A stretch of DNA of 64,000 nucleotides from Cycas panzhihuaensis (GCA_023213395.1 CM041465.1:215953741-216017740), one strand, 5' to 3'. Positions 15,001 through 27,345 are shown, numbered from the stretch's first letter. The notes: generated from the sequence alone by a model not told the origin. Numbers and translations: made by a program.

Positions 15001-15620
15001 TATAATCCATCTGCCTAATATGAATGCCTAAGAAGTAGTGAAGTCTCTCAAGGTCTGTCATGTTAAATGAAGCTCATAGATTAAATTTGACTTTAGCAAT
15101 AGCCTTGCCATAGTTACTATCGATGATCAAATCATCTACATACACCATGCAAGCAACTATTGAAGTCCCTCTTATTTTCACATATAGGTTTAGGTGGAGT
15201 TCTAAAATCTCGAAACATTCAATGTTCAACTTAGCATCCATTCTCATACTAAGCATAAGGTACTTGTTTTAGGCCATAGATTGACTTCTTCAAATGAGAA
15301 ACAAGATGCTCCTGGTCATCCTTAATAAATCCCAGAGGCTGCAACATATATATCTCCTCCTTTAGATCTCTATTAAGGAATGGTGACTTTACGTCTATCT
15401 AGTGTAACTCCTAATCATAAGCAACTACTAAGGAAATGATTAATTAGACCATTGTCATTTTGGAGACTAGTGTAAACATCTCCTCATAGTCAATTCCTTC
15501 TTTTTATTTGAAACCCTATGCGACAAGTCTAGCCTTATGCTTATCCACCTCTTCATCGAAGCGAAACTTCATCTTATAGACTCATATCCAATAAGGTTCT
15601 TTGTTAGAGGGAGTGGAACC
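15001..15620 (-). pseudogene. Copia-E copy 1 reverse transcriptase, broken
   Basis: The minus strand shows VYVDDLIIDSNYG, with the catalytic YVDD codons at 15131-15142. Preceding it are KRGTSIVA and the Gly-Leu-Lys region. Upstream (higher coordinates) are the MDVK-like block and the EEIYMLQPLGF block near 15330-15370. There the sequence encoding I-Y-M is the short ATATATA run that has expanded massively in copy 2. Stops and lost residues make it non-functional. Confidence 0.85.
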
Positions 15621-15959
15621 AAATCCCATGTATCATTCTTCATTAGAAAACCATACTCCTCCTCCATCATAGCTCTCCATTGTAGATCTCCTTTCACTTC
15701 ATTAAACGAATTAGGATTACTAGAGTTGTTGGTGTGTACCAACAGAGTTCAACTTGCATGCCAACTTCTTGTTCTTATAACATCAAGCAATGTATGCATC
15801 ACCACACCAGAATCTTTGAGAGTCTTCCTTTCCCATAAATGTATTAAAGGACTTGTTGCTAGAGGTACTTCATCTTGTGATGGCTCCTCACTATTACTTA
15901 TCCCACTTGGTCTTACTTCTACAGGTATTCCAGCAATTGGCTCATCATCCTCTTCGCTT

Positions 15960-17240
15960 GATGAATCTAGAAATTGGAGAAGGGGGGGTAAAAAGGCTCC
16001 TTTAATGATCTATTAGCATGATAAATTAATGACTCATCAAATTTTATATCCTAACTAACCATAATCTTCTCCCCCTATGGATCCCATAGTTTGTAGGCTT
16101 TATTCTTAGTGTAATACCCCATGAATATGTACTTTAGACTCTTCTGATCCAGCTTCTTACAGGTATTATTTGGGATGTGGGCATATGCAATATATCCAAA
16201 ATTTCTTAAATGGATAATGATAAGCTTTCAACTGGTCCATTTCTCTTCGACAGTCATGCTATGAACTACCTAGTTCAAAATATAAACAACAGTTGCCATA
16301 GGTTTTGTCCAAAACTTCAGTGGTAGGTTTTTAATATGCACCATATGCCTCGCCATCTCTATCATGGTATAAATTTTCCTTTTAACAACTTTGTTTTGTT
16401 GTGGGTATATAGGACTGTAAATTCCCACTTTATACCATGATCATAATAAAACTGATTGAATGTATGATTATCATATTTCTTGCCATTATCACTTCTTAAA
16501 GATTTTATCTTCTTATCACATTCATTTTCTACCATCGCTTTCCAGTCACGGAAGTGATCAAACATACAGACTTGTTCTTAATAAAGTAGACCCAGGCCTT
16601 CTTAGTGCAATTATCCATAAACACAAGGGTATACTGATCTCTTAATATTGAAGGGTTAGGGAGTGGTCCCATTATATCCGTGTGTACAAGCTCTAGTTTC
16701 TCATTGGCTCTCCAAGCATTATCCTAAGTAAAAGGGTAGCGGTGATGCTTCCTATACATACATCCTTTATAAATACCATTTAAGCAAGAAACTGATGGTA
16801 ATTCTTCCATTATTTTCAACCTCTTCTGTAATGCAATGCTCCTATAATTAAGACATCTGAGGTAATTGTATGACAGTTTACTCACTTCATCTGTGCTAGC
16901 AATAAAGGCATAGGACTTCTTCTCAGATTAAAAATTTTCAAACACCCAGAAGTTATCCCTAACTTTCCTAGTAGCAATGATAACAAAGTTTTATTATGGA
17001 TCCTTAATTAGACATTTATCATTGTAGAGCTCCACCTTCAAGCCTTGTTTACAGATTTCTTGGGCTGAAAGAAGCTTCAACTACATCTTTGGTATATAGT
17101 ATACCTTGATAAACTTACCTCTTATAATGGATACTTTGTCGATACCTTCCACTAACAAGATGCAAGCATCTCCAAGGACAATTTTAGCACCACTCTAATT
17201 TTTGGTCATCTTATCAAAGTTCTGCCTCTAGTAAGGGATA
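15960..17240 (-). pseudogene. Copia-E copy 1 integrase, broken
   Basis: The minus strand reads HFRDWKAMVENECDKKIKSLRSDNGKKYD around 16440-16560, giving the second catalytic Asp in SDNG. The C-terminal LDQKSLKYIFMGYY...KAYKLWDP block is at about 16080-16150. Zinc-finger and pre-integrase sequence lie towards 16980. Several stops interrupt it. The plus-strand frame at 15537-16016 is antisense to the region just downstream and is not a gene. Confidence 0.82.
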
Positions 17241-17810
17241 TGATTTTATGCTCCAGATTCAAGTACCTAATAATCTCTCTGATCTAACTCGGCTGATAAG
17301 GTTTGTGCTCTAACGTAATGAGCAACAATGCTTTTCCCTTTATTATCCTGGTTAACTTTACACTTGTCATAATACTTGAACCAATAGTTTTTCTCATAGT
17401 GACCATCCTTCTTGTAGTAATTACATTTTCTATTAAACTTCTTCTTATCTTGTGAACTTTCTCCTAATCTTTGTGTGATCTTCTCCTCCTTAATGGCCTC
17501 CTTTCTCTGAGTTTTCATGGCTAGGGCCTAGCTTGAATTAGAACCTCTAAGCATTCTGTGATGTTTAAGCTTGGCATCCTCTACTAGAATTAGGTTTTTA
17601 AGCCTATCAAATGTTTATGCTTCTATCACTTCGTCTCTACTATAAATGGTCTAAAAAGTGGCAAATGTAACTACTAACTTCAACATGATTATTGTAAATA
17701 ACGGCACATCATTGATTGAGTTTTACTTAAGTTCTTCTAGCTTATTCTTCAAGTCTATTATTTTATTAAGGTAGGAGTTGATGTTCTCATCTTCCACACA
17801 TGAATTAAGC
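17241..17810 (-). pseudogene. Copia-E copy 1 gag C-terminus, zinc knuckle and protease start
   Basis: The minus-strand frame contains the nucleocapsid motif at 17381-17425 as CNYYKKDGHYEKNYW. In a CCHC knuckle positions 4 and 14 should be Cys, but both are Tyr. A basic stretch follows, then AQTLSAELDQRDY, which leads into the protease. Gag sequence continues to 17810 and is then cut off. The same Cys-to-Tyr changes occur in copy 2 and in Copia-G. Confidence 0.82.
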
Positions 17811-17832
17811 TGATGTTATTCTCATCCTCCAT
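17795..17832. other. Tandem-duplication junction between Copia-E gag and gypsy-H
   Basis: Up to 17810 the sequence follows Copia-E (equivalent to 51339). From 17811 it is gypsy-H. The first bases after the junction (TGATGTTATTCTCATCCTCC) closely resemble Copia-E sequence about 31 bp earlier (TGATGTTCTCATCTTCC). That indicates either microhomology at the break or templated filler. No LTR end or target duplication is present here, so this is not an insertion boundary. Confidence 0.75.
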
Positions 17833-19760
17833 AATTTTATCCTAATAGAGCTAGATACGTCTTCCTTTGGTTCTACTTACATACTATAATAAAATCCAAT
17901 AACACAGTTACTTCTGCAATAGTTACTTGAATATCCAATAGTGTTTCCATGGGCCTTACTTATAATTAATTAGCTAATCTAATCAAATAATCTCGGGCAA
18001 CCACATTAGGCCTTCCCAAAGCTATCCATGAGTATTTAGATAGTACATTTACTCCAGAGCCCCCATCTACAATGGTTCCATATAAAGTGGTTCCAAACAT
18101 CATGATTAAAAGTTTGGGGTCTATTCTTATGTCTTTTATAGTCCTAAGAACTGGCTTTTCAATTTGATCTAATGCAATTTGCTAAAAATGCCTTACTTCC
18201 TATCACTTAAATACTACTGATATAAGGATTGACACTTTTAATTAAGCAAGTATATCTTTTAAAGTTTATAACCTTTGTGAAGAATTCATACCTTCTGATG
18301 GTTGTGTTATCCTCCTTTTGTAATATAGGCCTTTAAATCTTCCTTGTTGTATTTCTTCTTGAGTTTCCCCCATTGCATTTTGACAGATCTTTACTACCTC
18401 TTGTAATTTTTTCTTTTCTACTGTTGGATCTGGGAAATTATCTTGAATAGGAGGAGGTCTTGTTGATTTGCCACTTTGTGTTTATAAGTAAGCTAGCTTT
18501 TTTGGATCCAAGTTCACATCTACCATATTGGTATTTTGTACTTTATTGTTCTTTTAACAATTGGACCATTTATGATCTATATGACCACATTCTTTATAGA
18601 TATATTCTCCTCCTTTCTTTTCTCGTAGACACTCTAATATGTAGTATCCCCATCTCTAACATAAGAAACAATGAATGGGTCTTGTCTTACCCTTGTATTG
18701 TCTTGTAGATCCTCGATCTATTTTTTGTGAATAAACGTTATGTATTTCACCTTCATTGTTCTTAGTTCTAAAATAACATTCTCATGTGTTATGATTATAT
18801 CTTTAGAAATTCTCATACCATTTCATAGATCCTCCATGATTTTTTTAAAAATGCCCTTACTAATTACAAGGTAGGGGACACTGGATATTTTCTTCTAATT
18901 TTTTCAATCACAATCGAGATAACTCTTTACGAAGTTTTTTCAGCTGCTGATTGTCTTGCGTACTATTTGGAATATAAACTACAGGTTGTTGCTTCAATGC
19001 TTCTACCTCCTTTTTTTAATGCTTCAATTTTTGGATTAGTTCCCATTTGTGGTGTTTATGTAAGCTGTACCGATATACTCATTATTAGATAATATGCTGA
19101 GGGTTGTATTGCCATCTGTGAATAGGCTGATTTCATTTGATTTTCGAATTTCAACACTAATTCCCTTACTTACTCATAGTTGTTCATTAGATGTAACATT
19201 ACTTTATCTCTAAGTTGAGGTATCAATCCTTGAATAAAATATTTCATTGCCAACATTAGATTACTTGTTGTTTTTTATTACATTTTATTCATTATAACTC
19301 ACATCCTTCCATCAAAATCATTAACAGACTCCCCAGGATATTGGCGAATTTTTTCCAAAGCCTACAAAATGGCTATTAGATCCCTTAATTTTTGAAATTG
19401 ATTTAGAACTTGTTCCTATAATTGATACCAATTCAATTGCTAGGCTACTACATATTGGAACCATGCTACTGCAGGTCCCCTCAGCATTGGAAAAAAATGA
19501 GCTTTGATTTCTCCCTAATCCATAATTCCTTTGATTTGAATCATGTTTTTAAACAATGCCAGTGGTTGCCCAAATCTGTGGTTCCATCAAATTGAAGGCT
19601 TGAGAACATTGAGTCACTTTGTACCACAAAATAAGGGGTTGTGTTTACTTAATTTCCTTACCCTGATATCCCACTTTATCCTCCTACAGTTTATGCATTA
19701 CTACTCATTACAACTCCCACACTACTACTGCGGGTCGCCATTGATAGTTTAAACATGGGA
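17811..19760 (-). pseudogene. Gypsy-H gag and protease, broken
   Basis: The minus strand reads a Ty3/gypsy gag (FFPMLRGPAVAWFQYV; then YPGESVNDFDGRM, FIQGLIPQLRDKVML) around 19100-19560. Two degenerate zinc knuckles follow at about 18560-18690: CFLC.RWGYYILEC with His changed to Tyr, and ECGHIDHKWSNC with the first Cys lost. The retropepsin comes next: GTIVDGGSGVNVL, ALGRPNVVARDY, VTVLLDFII at about 17890-18100. RT would follow at lower coordinates but is cut off at 17811. No LTR was found. Stops are abundant. Confidence 0.82.
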
Positions 19761-21116
19761 TTTATTATATGGCTTGGAGTTTGAATCTCCAATAGATGAC
19801 TCAAAATAGTACACACAGAAGTAGACTTTACACAGTAGTCACAAAATACAAATAGCTACATTTCATGTGACCATGGCAAACCCAAAAGAATTACTGGCCA
19901 TTTATACTCACTGTAACTTTGAGTTAGTTGTAAATGTTCTTAATACAAACAAAAGGGTTTACAACTCAAACAGCTGTACACAGCATTTCTTTAGCATTAA
20001 CATTTACTTTCAACATAATTATTCATAATACTTTTTTATAGTTTATGTTGAAATTATAAATTGAAAACATTGGTATTATTTGTTTATTATAATTTGGTAT
20101 TATCATGTTATATTTCTAACTAAATAAAATGTGTCAGCATTGTAATATTCAAACATAATTAATAACTTCTCCATGGAATTAAACCTTGAGGAAGGGTGAA
20201 TTAAAATATAATATGAATTCACATAAGTTATTAAGCATAATTTATAAATCTTATTATGTTCATTCACTCAATTTGGGTTTCCAAATGAATCATTGAAATA
20301 AATTTAAGGTGACCATGAATATAAATATCAAAGAATATAAGAAAGAGTGTGAATGGGGTTGAAATGTAATTAGATATTACATCCAACACACCTCCCCTTC
20401 CATTTTCCACCCTCCTACATCATTACTTAACTCTTTAGTCTCATTCCTTTTATCTAATCCCCTTTTCTTTCAAAACCCCTTCTTTTTTTCTAAGCCCTCC
20501 TCTTCGAATCCCTTTCTTTTAACTCTTATTAACAACCTATATCTCTTTACATAATGGGTCCTCTTACTCAAGTAGATTAAATTTTAACTCTAGAAACCTA
20601 ATACAACTCTTTAAGTGATAATATCATAAATCTATCTGAAGTGATCTTAAAGCTTTCTACATAAATATAGGATATACCCTCCTCTTCTAATTCAATTAAA
20701 AGCTTCCCATCACCTCTACACCCCTACCATGTTAGCACCTACTTCGGCATAAAATCAGTATTCTAATATTTGACCTTATTCTTAATAAGGGTATCATGTA
20801 AAGTTGGATCAATAAGTTAGATTCATACTTCTTACTCATCTCCTATCATTGGAAAATAAACTAACCTTTGCCTCCATATACCTTAAATGTAAAGCACATC
20901 ATTAGTCCTATTGGTGGTAATATAAGAATCCTACCAAACAAATGTAAGATTTATTTTATAATTATTTTTTCAACTAGTTTGAAGATAAGTGAAATTAATA
21001 ATTATTTAGTTAACTTATATGTCTTCAAGAGATAGCATCAATTGAAACATATACTAAAACTTTCTAGGCCTTATAGAATTGGGTCTCTTAATCCCTCGAT
21101 CAATAAACTATCATTA
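19761..21116. other. Non-coding DNA between gypsy-H and gypsy-K
   Basis: I see no convincing gene. The stretch from about 20370 has C/T-rich runs, and ACATCCAACA at about 20381-20390 could be an LTR end followed by the leader of gypsy-K. The region 20550-21100 sits where gypsy-K gag should be, but I could not recognise gag motifs. Confidence 0.4.
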
Positions 21117-21119
21117 CTA

Positions 21120-21307
<188 letters not shown>

Positions 21308-21639
21308 TATTCAACTTTAAGACCACATCTAAACGTGCTTTAAAGTGGTTCCTCCAATGACTCTTGGAGAAGCCATGTTTGTGGTAAAAATGGTGGAAGT
21401 AGAGTTTCTAATAGAATGAGTAGTTATTTTTTTTCAAGATCCTACCTAGTATGGGCATCCGCATCTTATAAATCAATATCATTAGTATTAATGCATGGAT
21501 GATTTGAAATGCTTAGTAGTAGAACCCCTTTTAGATACCTCGCGTATTTGTATAGCCAAAGAAAATAGTTGTTAAGAGGTTAGCCTTTGCATCAAGTGCT
21601 CAAAGAAGTGGACCTATGATCATGGCAAGGTATGCAAAG

Positions 21640-22069
21640 CTAGGCAAATGGCCTTTGCAATCAATCTTGGCCTCTCTCTAGAAAATAATTTAGATTTTAA
21701 GCACGAGTTAAGTGATGACCCACCTCAATAATCCTTTCCTAAACTCAAACCAAAAGTCTCCTTAGTAATTATTTTTTCTACATCTTAGACCCATTTAACT
21801 GAAAGGTATACTTTAGAAAATTCTCATTACTATCTTAAACAATGGTGATATATCACTCTATTTGACATATCCTTGGCCAAACAACTCAACCTATATATTA
21901 TCCCTAAGACTAGTTTCACTTGGTCCTTACTAGGATATTATACTCTTCACTATGCAAGGATAATAATGAATTTGCATATCCAAATTAGTACCTATCACTT
22001 AATATCTAATTTTTATGCTTTATTTTTAAGAGGATTAGGTATTATCCTAGGATTCTAGTGGCTTCAAGC

Positions 22070-22072
<3 letters not shown>
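21640..22072 (+). pseudogene. Gypsy-K protease, decayed
   Basis: The plus strand reads LAKQLNLYIIPKTSF...IQISTYHL then SNFYALFLRGLGIILGFQWLQA, matching the second half of gypsy retropepsin (RLAKxLGLP, FYVLPLxGxDVVLGVQWL). The N-terminal active-site DSG is not legible. It is followed by a short (TA)n run at 22073-22105 and then by the RT region of the same element. Confidence 0.75.
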
Positions 22073-22106
<34 letters not shown>

Positions 22107-22135
22107 TAACTCTATAACTCTTTTACTAATCCCTT

Positions 22136-22565
22136 TATCTTGTCTAAAGATAACCTTGATCAAACACACAAACTCCATGGTATTTTATCCCCTCCTAATA
22201 AACTTATCTATCCAAATAAGATACACAAGCAACTAAATAATAGTGTTGGTTATATAGTTTGTATTAATAATGTTGAAGCCCAACCCATGGCTCACCCTAT
22301 CATCTAATATATCCTTAACCAATACTAGTATGTCTTTACTCCTCTTCATTTTATCTTGTTTAAAGATAACCTTGGTCAAGAAAACAAACTCCATGGTATT
22401 TTATCCCTTCTTGATAAACTTATCTCTCCAAACTAGATACATAAGAAACTAAATAATAGTGTTGGTTACATAGTTTGTATTAGTAATATTGAATCCTAAC
22501 CCATGACCCACCCTAACATCTAATGTATCAATCAATACTAATATGTATTTATCCCCCTTCCTTTT
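22136..22565. repeat. Tandem duplication, period about 215 bp, two copies
   Basis: The block opening TTATCTTGTCTAAAGATAACC at 22136 recurs at 22351 and continues with ACAAACTCCATGGTATTTTAT, AATAGTGTTGGTTA and CCCATG.CCCACCCTA in both copies. It lies between protease and RT of gypsy-K and duplicates the N-terminal end of the RT region. Confidence 0.85.
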
Positions 22566-23245
22566 AGTCCTCCTTTGCATTGTGGATTTTTCCATACTAT
22601 TAAGCTCAAAAATCCTCATGAACTTATTAATCTTAGAGCCTATATTGTTCATACTTTTCAAAGAATGAAATTAAAAAGTCAACCCTAAGATTATGGACAT
22701 GAGCATTATTCAACTAAGTAAAAGTCCCTACACTACCTCCATCATCCTTATTAAAAAAAATGATAGGCCTTTTTCCTATGTATTAACTACTGAGAGCTCA
22801 ATAAATTACAATAAAAAATAAGTTTCCAACCCCTTAAATTGATGATATGTTAGATGAAATCCATGGTATCACAATATTCTCCAAACTTGACCTTTAATCC
22901 ATGTACTATTAAATCCTTATTGCCATTGAGAATTATCATAAAATTACCTTTCATATATAATATCTTTGAATGTTCATCATTATCTTTTTCAATAGCATAT
23001 TCATTTACAATTCCTACTTAATCCAACATCTCTAAAGACTTAAAGGTCATTTTTCAAATCCTCACATAATAATGACTCTATGCCAAATTATTAGAATGTG
23101 AATTTAGAAAATTTAAACTATAGTACCTTAGCCATATCATTTCCTTGGAGGGCATCTAGGTTAATCCAAATAAAATCTCTATTATTATTACATGGCCAAC
23201 CCCCTAAAACCTCACTTATTGCAATTTTTTCTCAAGCTCATTAGA
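22500..23245 (+). pseudogene. Gypsy-K reverse transcriptase, broken and interrupted
   Basis: Gypsy RT blocks are legible across frames: NLRAYIVHTFQRMKL (NxRPYRYPxxQKxEIE block), the LLKKM (VKKKDG) region, KNKFP.P.IDDMLDEIHG, TIFSKLDL, then the later SKCEF-like and LGHIIS-like blocks. The catalytic YxDD region is not preserved clearly. The gene is interrupted at 23245 by Copia-B and resumes at 38044. The target base series is TTAGA (23241-23245) against CTAGA (38044-38048), one transition apart. Confidence 0.82.
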
Positions 23246-23524
23246 TGAAGGTAAAAAAGAGAGTCAGACGGAGTAGATCATGTAGTAAAGGATAATATCA
23301 AACAAAATTCTAGCATAATGGTAGTGTTGAAGAATACATGGTGTTTTACAACCCTTGTATAAATAAACAAGAGTTAGGTAGGAACCCAACGTCTGCCATC
23401 ATCTGGTGTTTTAAAAACATAGTTTAAAAAAGTCAATTTATATGGCTTAAGTCAACTCTATGAAGTCTAATATTGATGTGCATGCCATGTGTGCTATTAA
23501 ATAATTAATGAATATTATCAAATA
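23246..23524 (-). repeat. 3' LTR of Copia-B
   Basis: The plus strand runs TGAAGGTAAAAAAG... to ...TTATCAAATA, corresponding to TGAAGG...CCAACA in the 5' LTR with decay of the terminal CCAACA. The adjacent polypurine tract on the minus strand is AGGGGAGAAA (23525-23534). It contains the TATAAATA motif shared by all three LTR copies (also at about 3931 and 37878). Confidence 0.85.
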
Positions 23525-23534
23525 TTTCTCCCCT

Positions 23535-24150
23535 ATAAAGTTTATTTAGGGAGACATCAAGCTTGTCTCTAAATTTGTGAAACTTAATCTTTCCAAGTGC
23601 TTTAGTGAAAATATCTGCCACTTATTCTTCTATGCTATAATAAGTTAACTCAATTTGACCAGCTTGAACCAAATCCCTAATGAAATAATATTGAGTTTTA
23701 ATAGGCTTCATTTTATCGTGAAATACTCAATTATGTGTCATTTGTATGGTACTTTGGTTATCACACATTATTTGTGTGGGATTATCCTATTTTATCTGTA
23801 AGTAATCTTCTTAGCCAAATTGTTTTATAAGTTCTTGCTACTATTGCTTTGTATCCTACTTTTATAGTAGACAAGGATACCATGTTTTATTTCATTGAAC
23901 TCTAACCTATTGCTATTGAACCTAAACTAAAGATGTAGCTTGATATAGATTTTCTATTATCTATGCATCATATCTAATCAGAATCTGTGTAACTAGCTAG
24001 TTTGAAGTTTGCTAACGACTTGGTCCATAGTCAATTATTCCTTTTAAGTATCTAAGGATCCATTTTGATGCTTTCCAATGTGATACCTTAGGATCGTGTA
24101 TGAATTTGGAAATAACACTTACTAGATACATGATATCTAGCTAAGTTGAA
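23535..24150 (-). pseudogene. Copia-B RNase H, broken
   Basis: Minus-strand remnants of the copia RNase H tail lie between the polypurine tract and RT, including a KALG-like terminus near 23590 and the SSxEAEY and DNxSA-type regions. Decay is heavy, and I assign it mainly by position and block order. Confidence 0.65.
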
Positions 24151-25000
24151 GTTAAGTATATTAAGTTTATGATTAGTTGCCTATAGAGAGTAGGATCAAC
24201 CAATATAGATTCTTCATACTTAGATAATTTTATCCCAATTTTGATTGGTATGGTAAGTGGTTTATAATTACTCATGTTAAACTTTTGTAATAAGTCCAAA
24301 GTGTGTTTTCTTTAGGAAATAAATATCCCATTCGCATCTTTCCAAACTTCCTAGCCTAGGAAGTAATGCATGACTCCCAAATTGATCATTTTGAATTACT
24401 TAACATGTCTTCTTTAAAGATAACTGAGGATCATTACCTGTATAAACAAGGTCATCAACATGTAATCTTACAATGAGTATCAAAATTCTTTCTATCTTGA
24501 TGTATAGATTAGTATTAGATTGACTCCTTTGGAATCCTCTATCTCTAAAGTATTTATCAATCCTAGAGTACCAAGCTCTAGGTGTTTGTTTGAGTCCATA
24601 CAAGGCCTATTTGAGTTTGTAGACCTTGTGTTCTTCCTCCTTTACTTCAAAATTTTTAGGTTGTTAGACATAAATCTCCTCTTTGATGTATCCATTCAAG
24701 AGGGCACTTTTAACGTCCATTTGTCAAATAGTCTAACCTTCTTGTGTAGCTAAACCCATCATCAGATGAACTGTCTCTATTCTAGCAACTAGTGTAAATG
24801 ATTCATTATAGTCAATACCTTCAATTTATACATAACATTTGGCAACTAATCTTGCCTTATATTTGTTGATTATTCTATCTGAACTGAATTTGGTCTTATA
24901 AACCCATTTTGTTCTAATTGCAGTTTTGTTTAGTGGTAAGTCAACTAATTCCCAAGCATAAGAGCAAGTGGACTTTCTCTCAAATTTGTTATCTAATATA
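24151..25000 (-). pseudogene. Copia-B reverse transcriptase, broken
   Basis: The minus strand reads ALYGLKQTPRAWYSRIDKYF, then VRLHVDDLVYTGND with the catalytic tetrad at 24451-24462 changed from YVDD to HVDD (TAT to CAT). Upstream are the MDVK-like block and the WVYKTKF-like block. Both catalytic Asp codons remain, but stops interrupt the frame. Confidence 0.85.
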
Positions 25001-26100
25001 TTTGAAGGATCATGACCTCTTTGAACCTATTTTGGAATCCTTTGATTGAATGTAGAGGGTCCTACTTTGTTTAGACTTGGTGGATTTAGGATTTGAATAT
25101 ATTTCTATCATAATATTCTTCCTTTGTCCTTTTCAACTTCTTCTCCATAGCATGCATCTTCCTTGAAGATGGCATCCCTGCTCATAATTATTCTCTTTTA
25201 TTTTGGATAAAATAATTTATAGGATCTAGAAATATCAGAGTATCCTATAAAGATGCATGTGGTGTTTTTATTGTCCAACTTAGTTCTCTTTTAGTTTGGA
25301 ACATGGGAAAATGTTAAGCATCTAAATTGTTTTAAGTATTGTACATTTGGCTTATGGCTTGACCAAGCTTCCTCTAGTGTGACCCACCTAAAAATCTTGG
25401 TGGTATACCTATTCAATAAGTAAACTTCTATATATACTAATTTTGCCTAAAATTTGAGTCCAAGTTGTTTATCTTTGAACATATTTCTGGCTATTTCAAC
25501 AATAGTTCTATTTTGCCTTTTTGCAACTCCATTTTATTATGGAGTCTAGGGATTAGTGAACTACTTCCTTATACCATTGTAGTTGCAATATGCCTTAAAT
25601 TCATTTGAAATAAATTCTCCCCCATTATCTAATCTAAGGGTAAGAATTATAAGGCCACTTTATTTTTTAACAAAGGTTTTGAAGTCAGTAAAATATTGAA
25701 AGACATTTGATTTAAATTTGAGGAAATATACCCATGTCTTTTTAGTGAAATCATTAATGAAAGTTATGAAGTATCTTATTCCACCTAATAAAGGTATATC
25801 CATGGGTCCACATTGGTCTATATTAATCAATTAAAGAGTTCCTTGAGCTCTATAGCTATTATTTAGAAAACTCTCTTTATTATTTCCCAAGTATGCTTGC
25901 TTCACAAGTTTGTTTACCTGCTTCAATAGTGGGTAATCCATAAATCATTTCTATCCTTTTCATTAATGGAAAACTATTGTAGCTTACATGGCTAAATCTC
26001 TTATGCTATATTTCACTATCAACTTTGGTTGAGGCTTTCAAAGCATCAGTGTCTAATGGAGAAATAACTAGCTTGAATAATTTATCACTAGTCATTTGTC
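25001..26100 (-). pseudogene. Copia-B integrase, broken
   Basis: By order and partial motifs this is the copia integrase. On the minus strand a decayed LRxDNGGEF-type block is near 25600-25630, a WAEA-like region near 25440, and the IFGCxxY-like plus GYSD...YKL region around 25200-25380. Many stops are present. Confidence 0.7.
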
Positions 26101-27345
26101 CATTTGCTATAACTGTCTTATTCTTTAGCTTGTTTTTGATGGTGCATTTATCATTATCAAAATGACTTTGTAGTATTGATCCATTATCTAACCCACTAAG
26201 AGTAGGTTCTCCTTTAGAGTTGGAACATGTAAAATATCATTGATAGCTCTGGTTTCTCTTGATTTTGTAGTGATGGACACATTACCCTTTCTAATAAATA
26301 TGTGGGTAGTATTATCCACAAATATAATCTTTTCTTTCTTGGACCTATTAATTCTTTGAATATTTTATTTTTTATGACTCGTGGTTTGAACATCCTAAGT
26401 TGATGTACTAACTATCTTCTTCTTTACTAGCCACAAGACTTGAAAGAAATAGTCTATCATTATCTCCATCTTCAACTACTATGCTAGTAATCCCCCTTTA
26501 TGTATTAGTATATTTAACAAAAGAATCTTTATCCAGGTGTCCTATTTTATGGAAAAAATAACATTGGATAGTTCCTTTTCCTCTTTGACTACGACTTCTA
26601 CCTCTAAAGGTTTCTCTTCTTCTAGAAGTTACTCTACATCTTTCAAAAATTTGCCTTGAAAATTCATTTATTCTTATTCTTGATAGTGCTAGTTTGATCC
26701 ATGATAACTTCCTTGACCTTGGAATTTGCTTTGGCCTTGATAGTATTGGTTTGGTACTTGAAATTTTCATTAACTTTAGAAGTTACTTTGTCCTTGATAT
26801 ATTTGGTTTGGTCCTTGATAACTTTCTTGACCTTGGAAGTTGTTTTATCCTTGATACCTTTGATTTGGTCCTTTATAACTTCCTTGACCCTGGAAGTTGT
26901 TTTATCTTTGGTGGCTTTGATTTAGTCCTTGAAATCTTTTTTGACCTTGATTTCTTCCTCTTCTTTTAGGGGATTGCTCTAGTATTTTACCTTTTTATTT
27001 TATTCTAGCTTTGGTGGTAAATGCATACTCAAGTGACTCATGGCCCTCTTTCTTTTCTTCAACAGTTAGGAGTATGGCATTTAGTTTGTCAATTCAAAGA
27101 GCATTAAGTTTTTAGATAACTCAATGCTAGTGGCCACTATTTTAAATCTCTTGATTTCTCCAACACATCTCAAAATCCTTTTTACAATTCTTTGTTTACT
27201 TAGCACTTCACCTAGGGACCTCATTTGATTCACTAAGTCTTGCACCTTGGCAATGGGTTTATTTAGTCATTTTCTAGGTGATATCCTTAGATTTTCAAAT
27301 TTGATTTTAAGTGTTTATATCTTAGAGGATGCTACTACATCATAA
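26101..27345 (-). pseudogene. Copia-B gag C-terminal half, zinc knuckle and protease, broken
   Basis: From 27345 downwards the minus strand carries gag (UBN2-type): FENLRISP, then VNQMRSLGEVLSKQRIVKRILRC, IELSKNLMLFELTN. Then comes a basic repeat region (26703-26950) and a knuckle at about 26519-26568, reading CYFFHKIGHLDKDSF. Its second and third Cys are Phe and Ser. Protease and pre-integrase sequence follow (FVDNTTHIFIRKGNVSI, ILHVPTLKENLL). The upstream gag half is at 30986-31310, separated by element C. Confidence 0.8.
26703..26950 (-). repeat. 57-bp tandem repeat inside Copia-B gag
   Basis: Units start at 26703, 26760, 26817, 26874 and 26931, each exactly 57 bp apart, with the theme GATAACTTCCTTGACC on the plus strand. 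On the coding (minus) strand this is a 19-residue basic repeat of the type SRTKPNISRTK...SRKLS, directly N-terminal to the zinc knuckle. It probably extended the nucleic-acid-binding basic region of Gag. Confidence 0.88.

Larger units (their letters stand above)
13760..17810 (-). mobile_element. Copia-E copy 1: 3' LTR to gag, truncated at 17810
   Basis: Minus-strand copia element. The 3' LTR is 13760-14091, with target base series CATCA at 13755-13759. The polypurine tract on the minus strand is AAGGGGGGA at 14092-14100. RNase H, RT, integrase, protease and gag follow towards higher coordinates. The element stops inside gag at 17810, where gypsy-H sequence begins; its 5' LTR, PBS and leader are missing. 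The complete sister copy at 47121-53441 shows what is lost. The truncation coincides with the tandem-duplication junction. Confidence 0.92.

Noticed and set aside
15537-16016. 159-codon plus-strand open frame
   Set aside because: It is antisense to the integrase-RT linker of Copia-E. A shorter relic of the same antisense frame occurs at 49330-49518 and, in mirror orientation, at 62026-62316, as expected of a shared family sequence. No domain is recognised.
17811-19760. Gypsy-H as a simple insertion into Copia-E copy 1
   Set aside because: No LTR or target duplication exists at 17810, and the rest of Copia-E does not resume on the far side of gypsy-H. A tandem-duplication junction explains the layout better.
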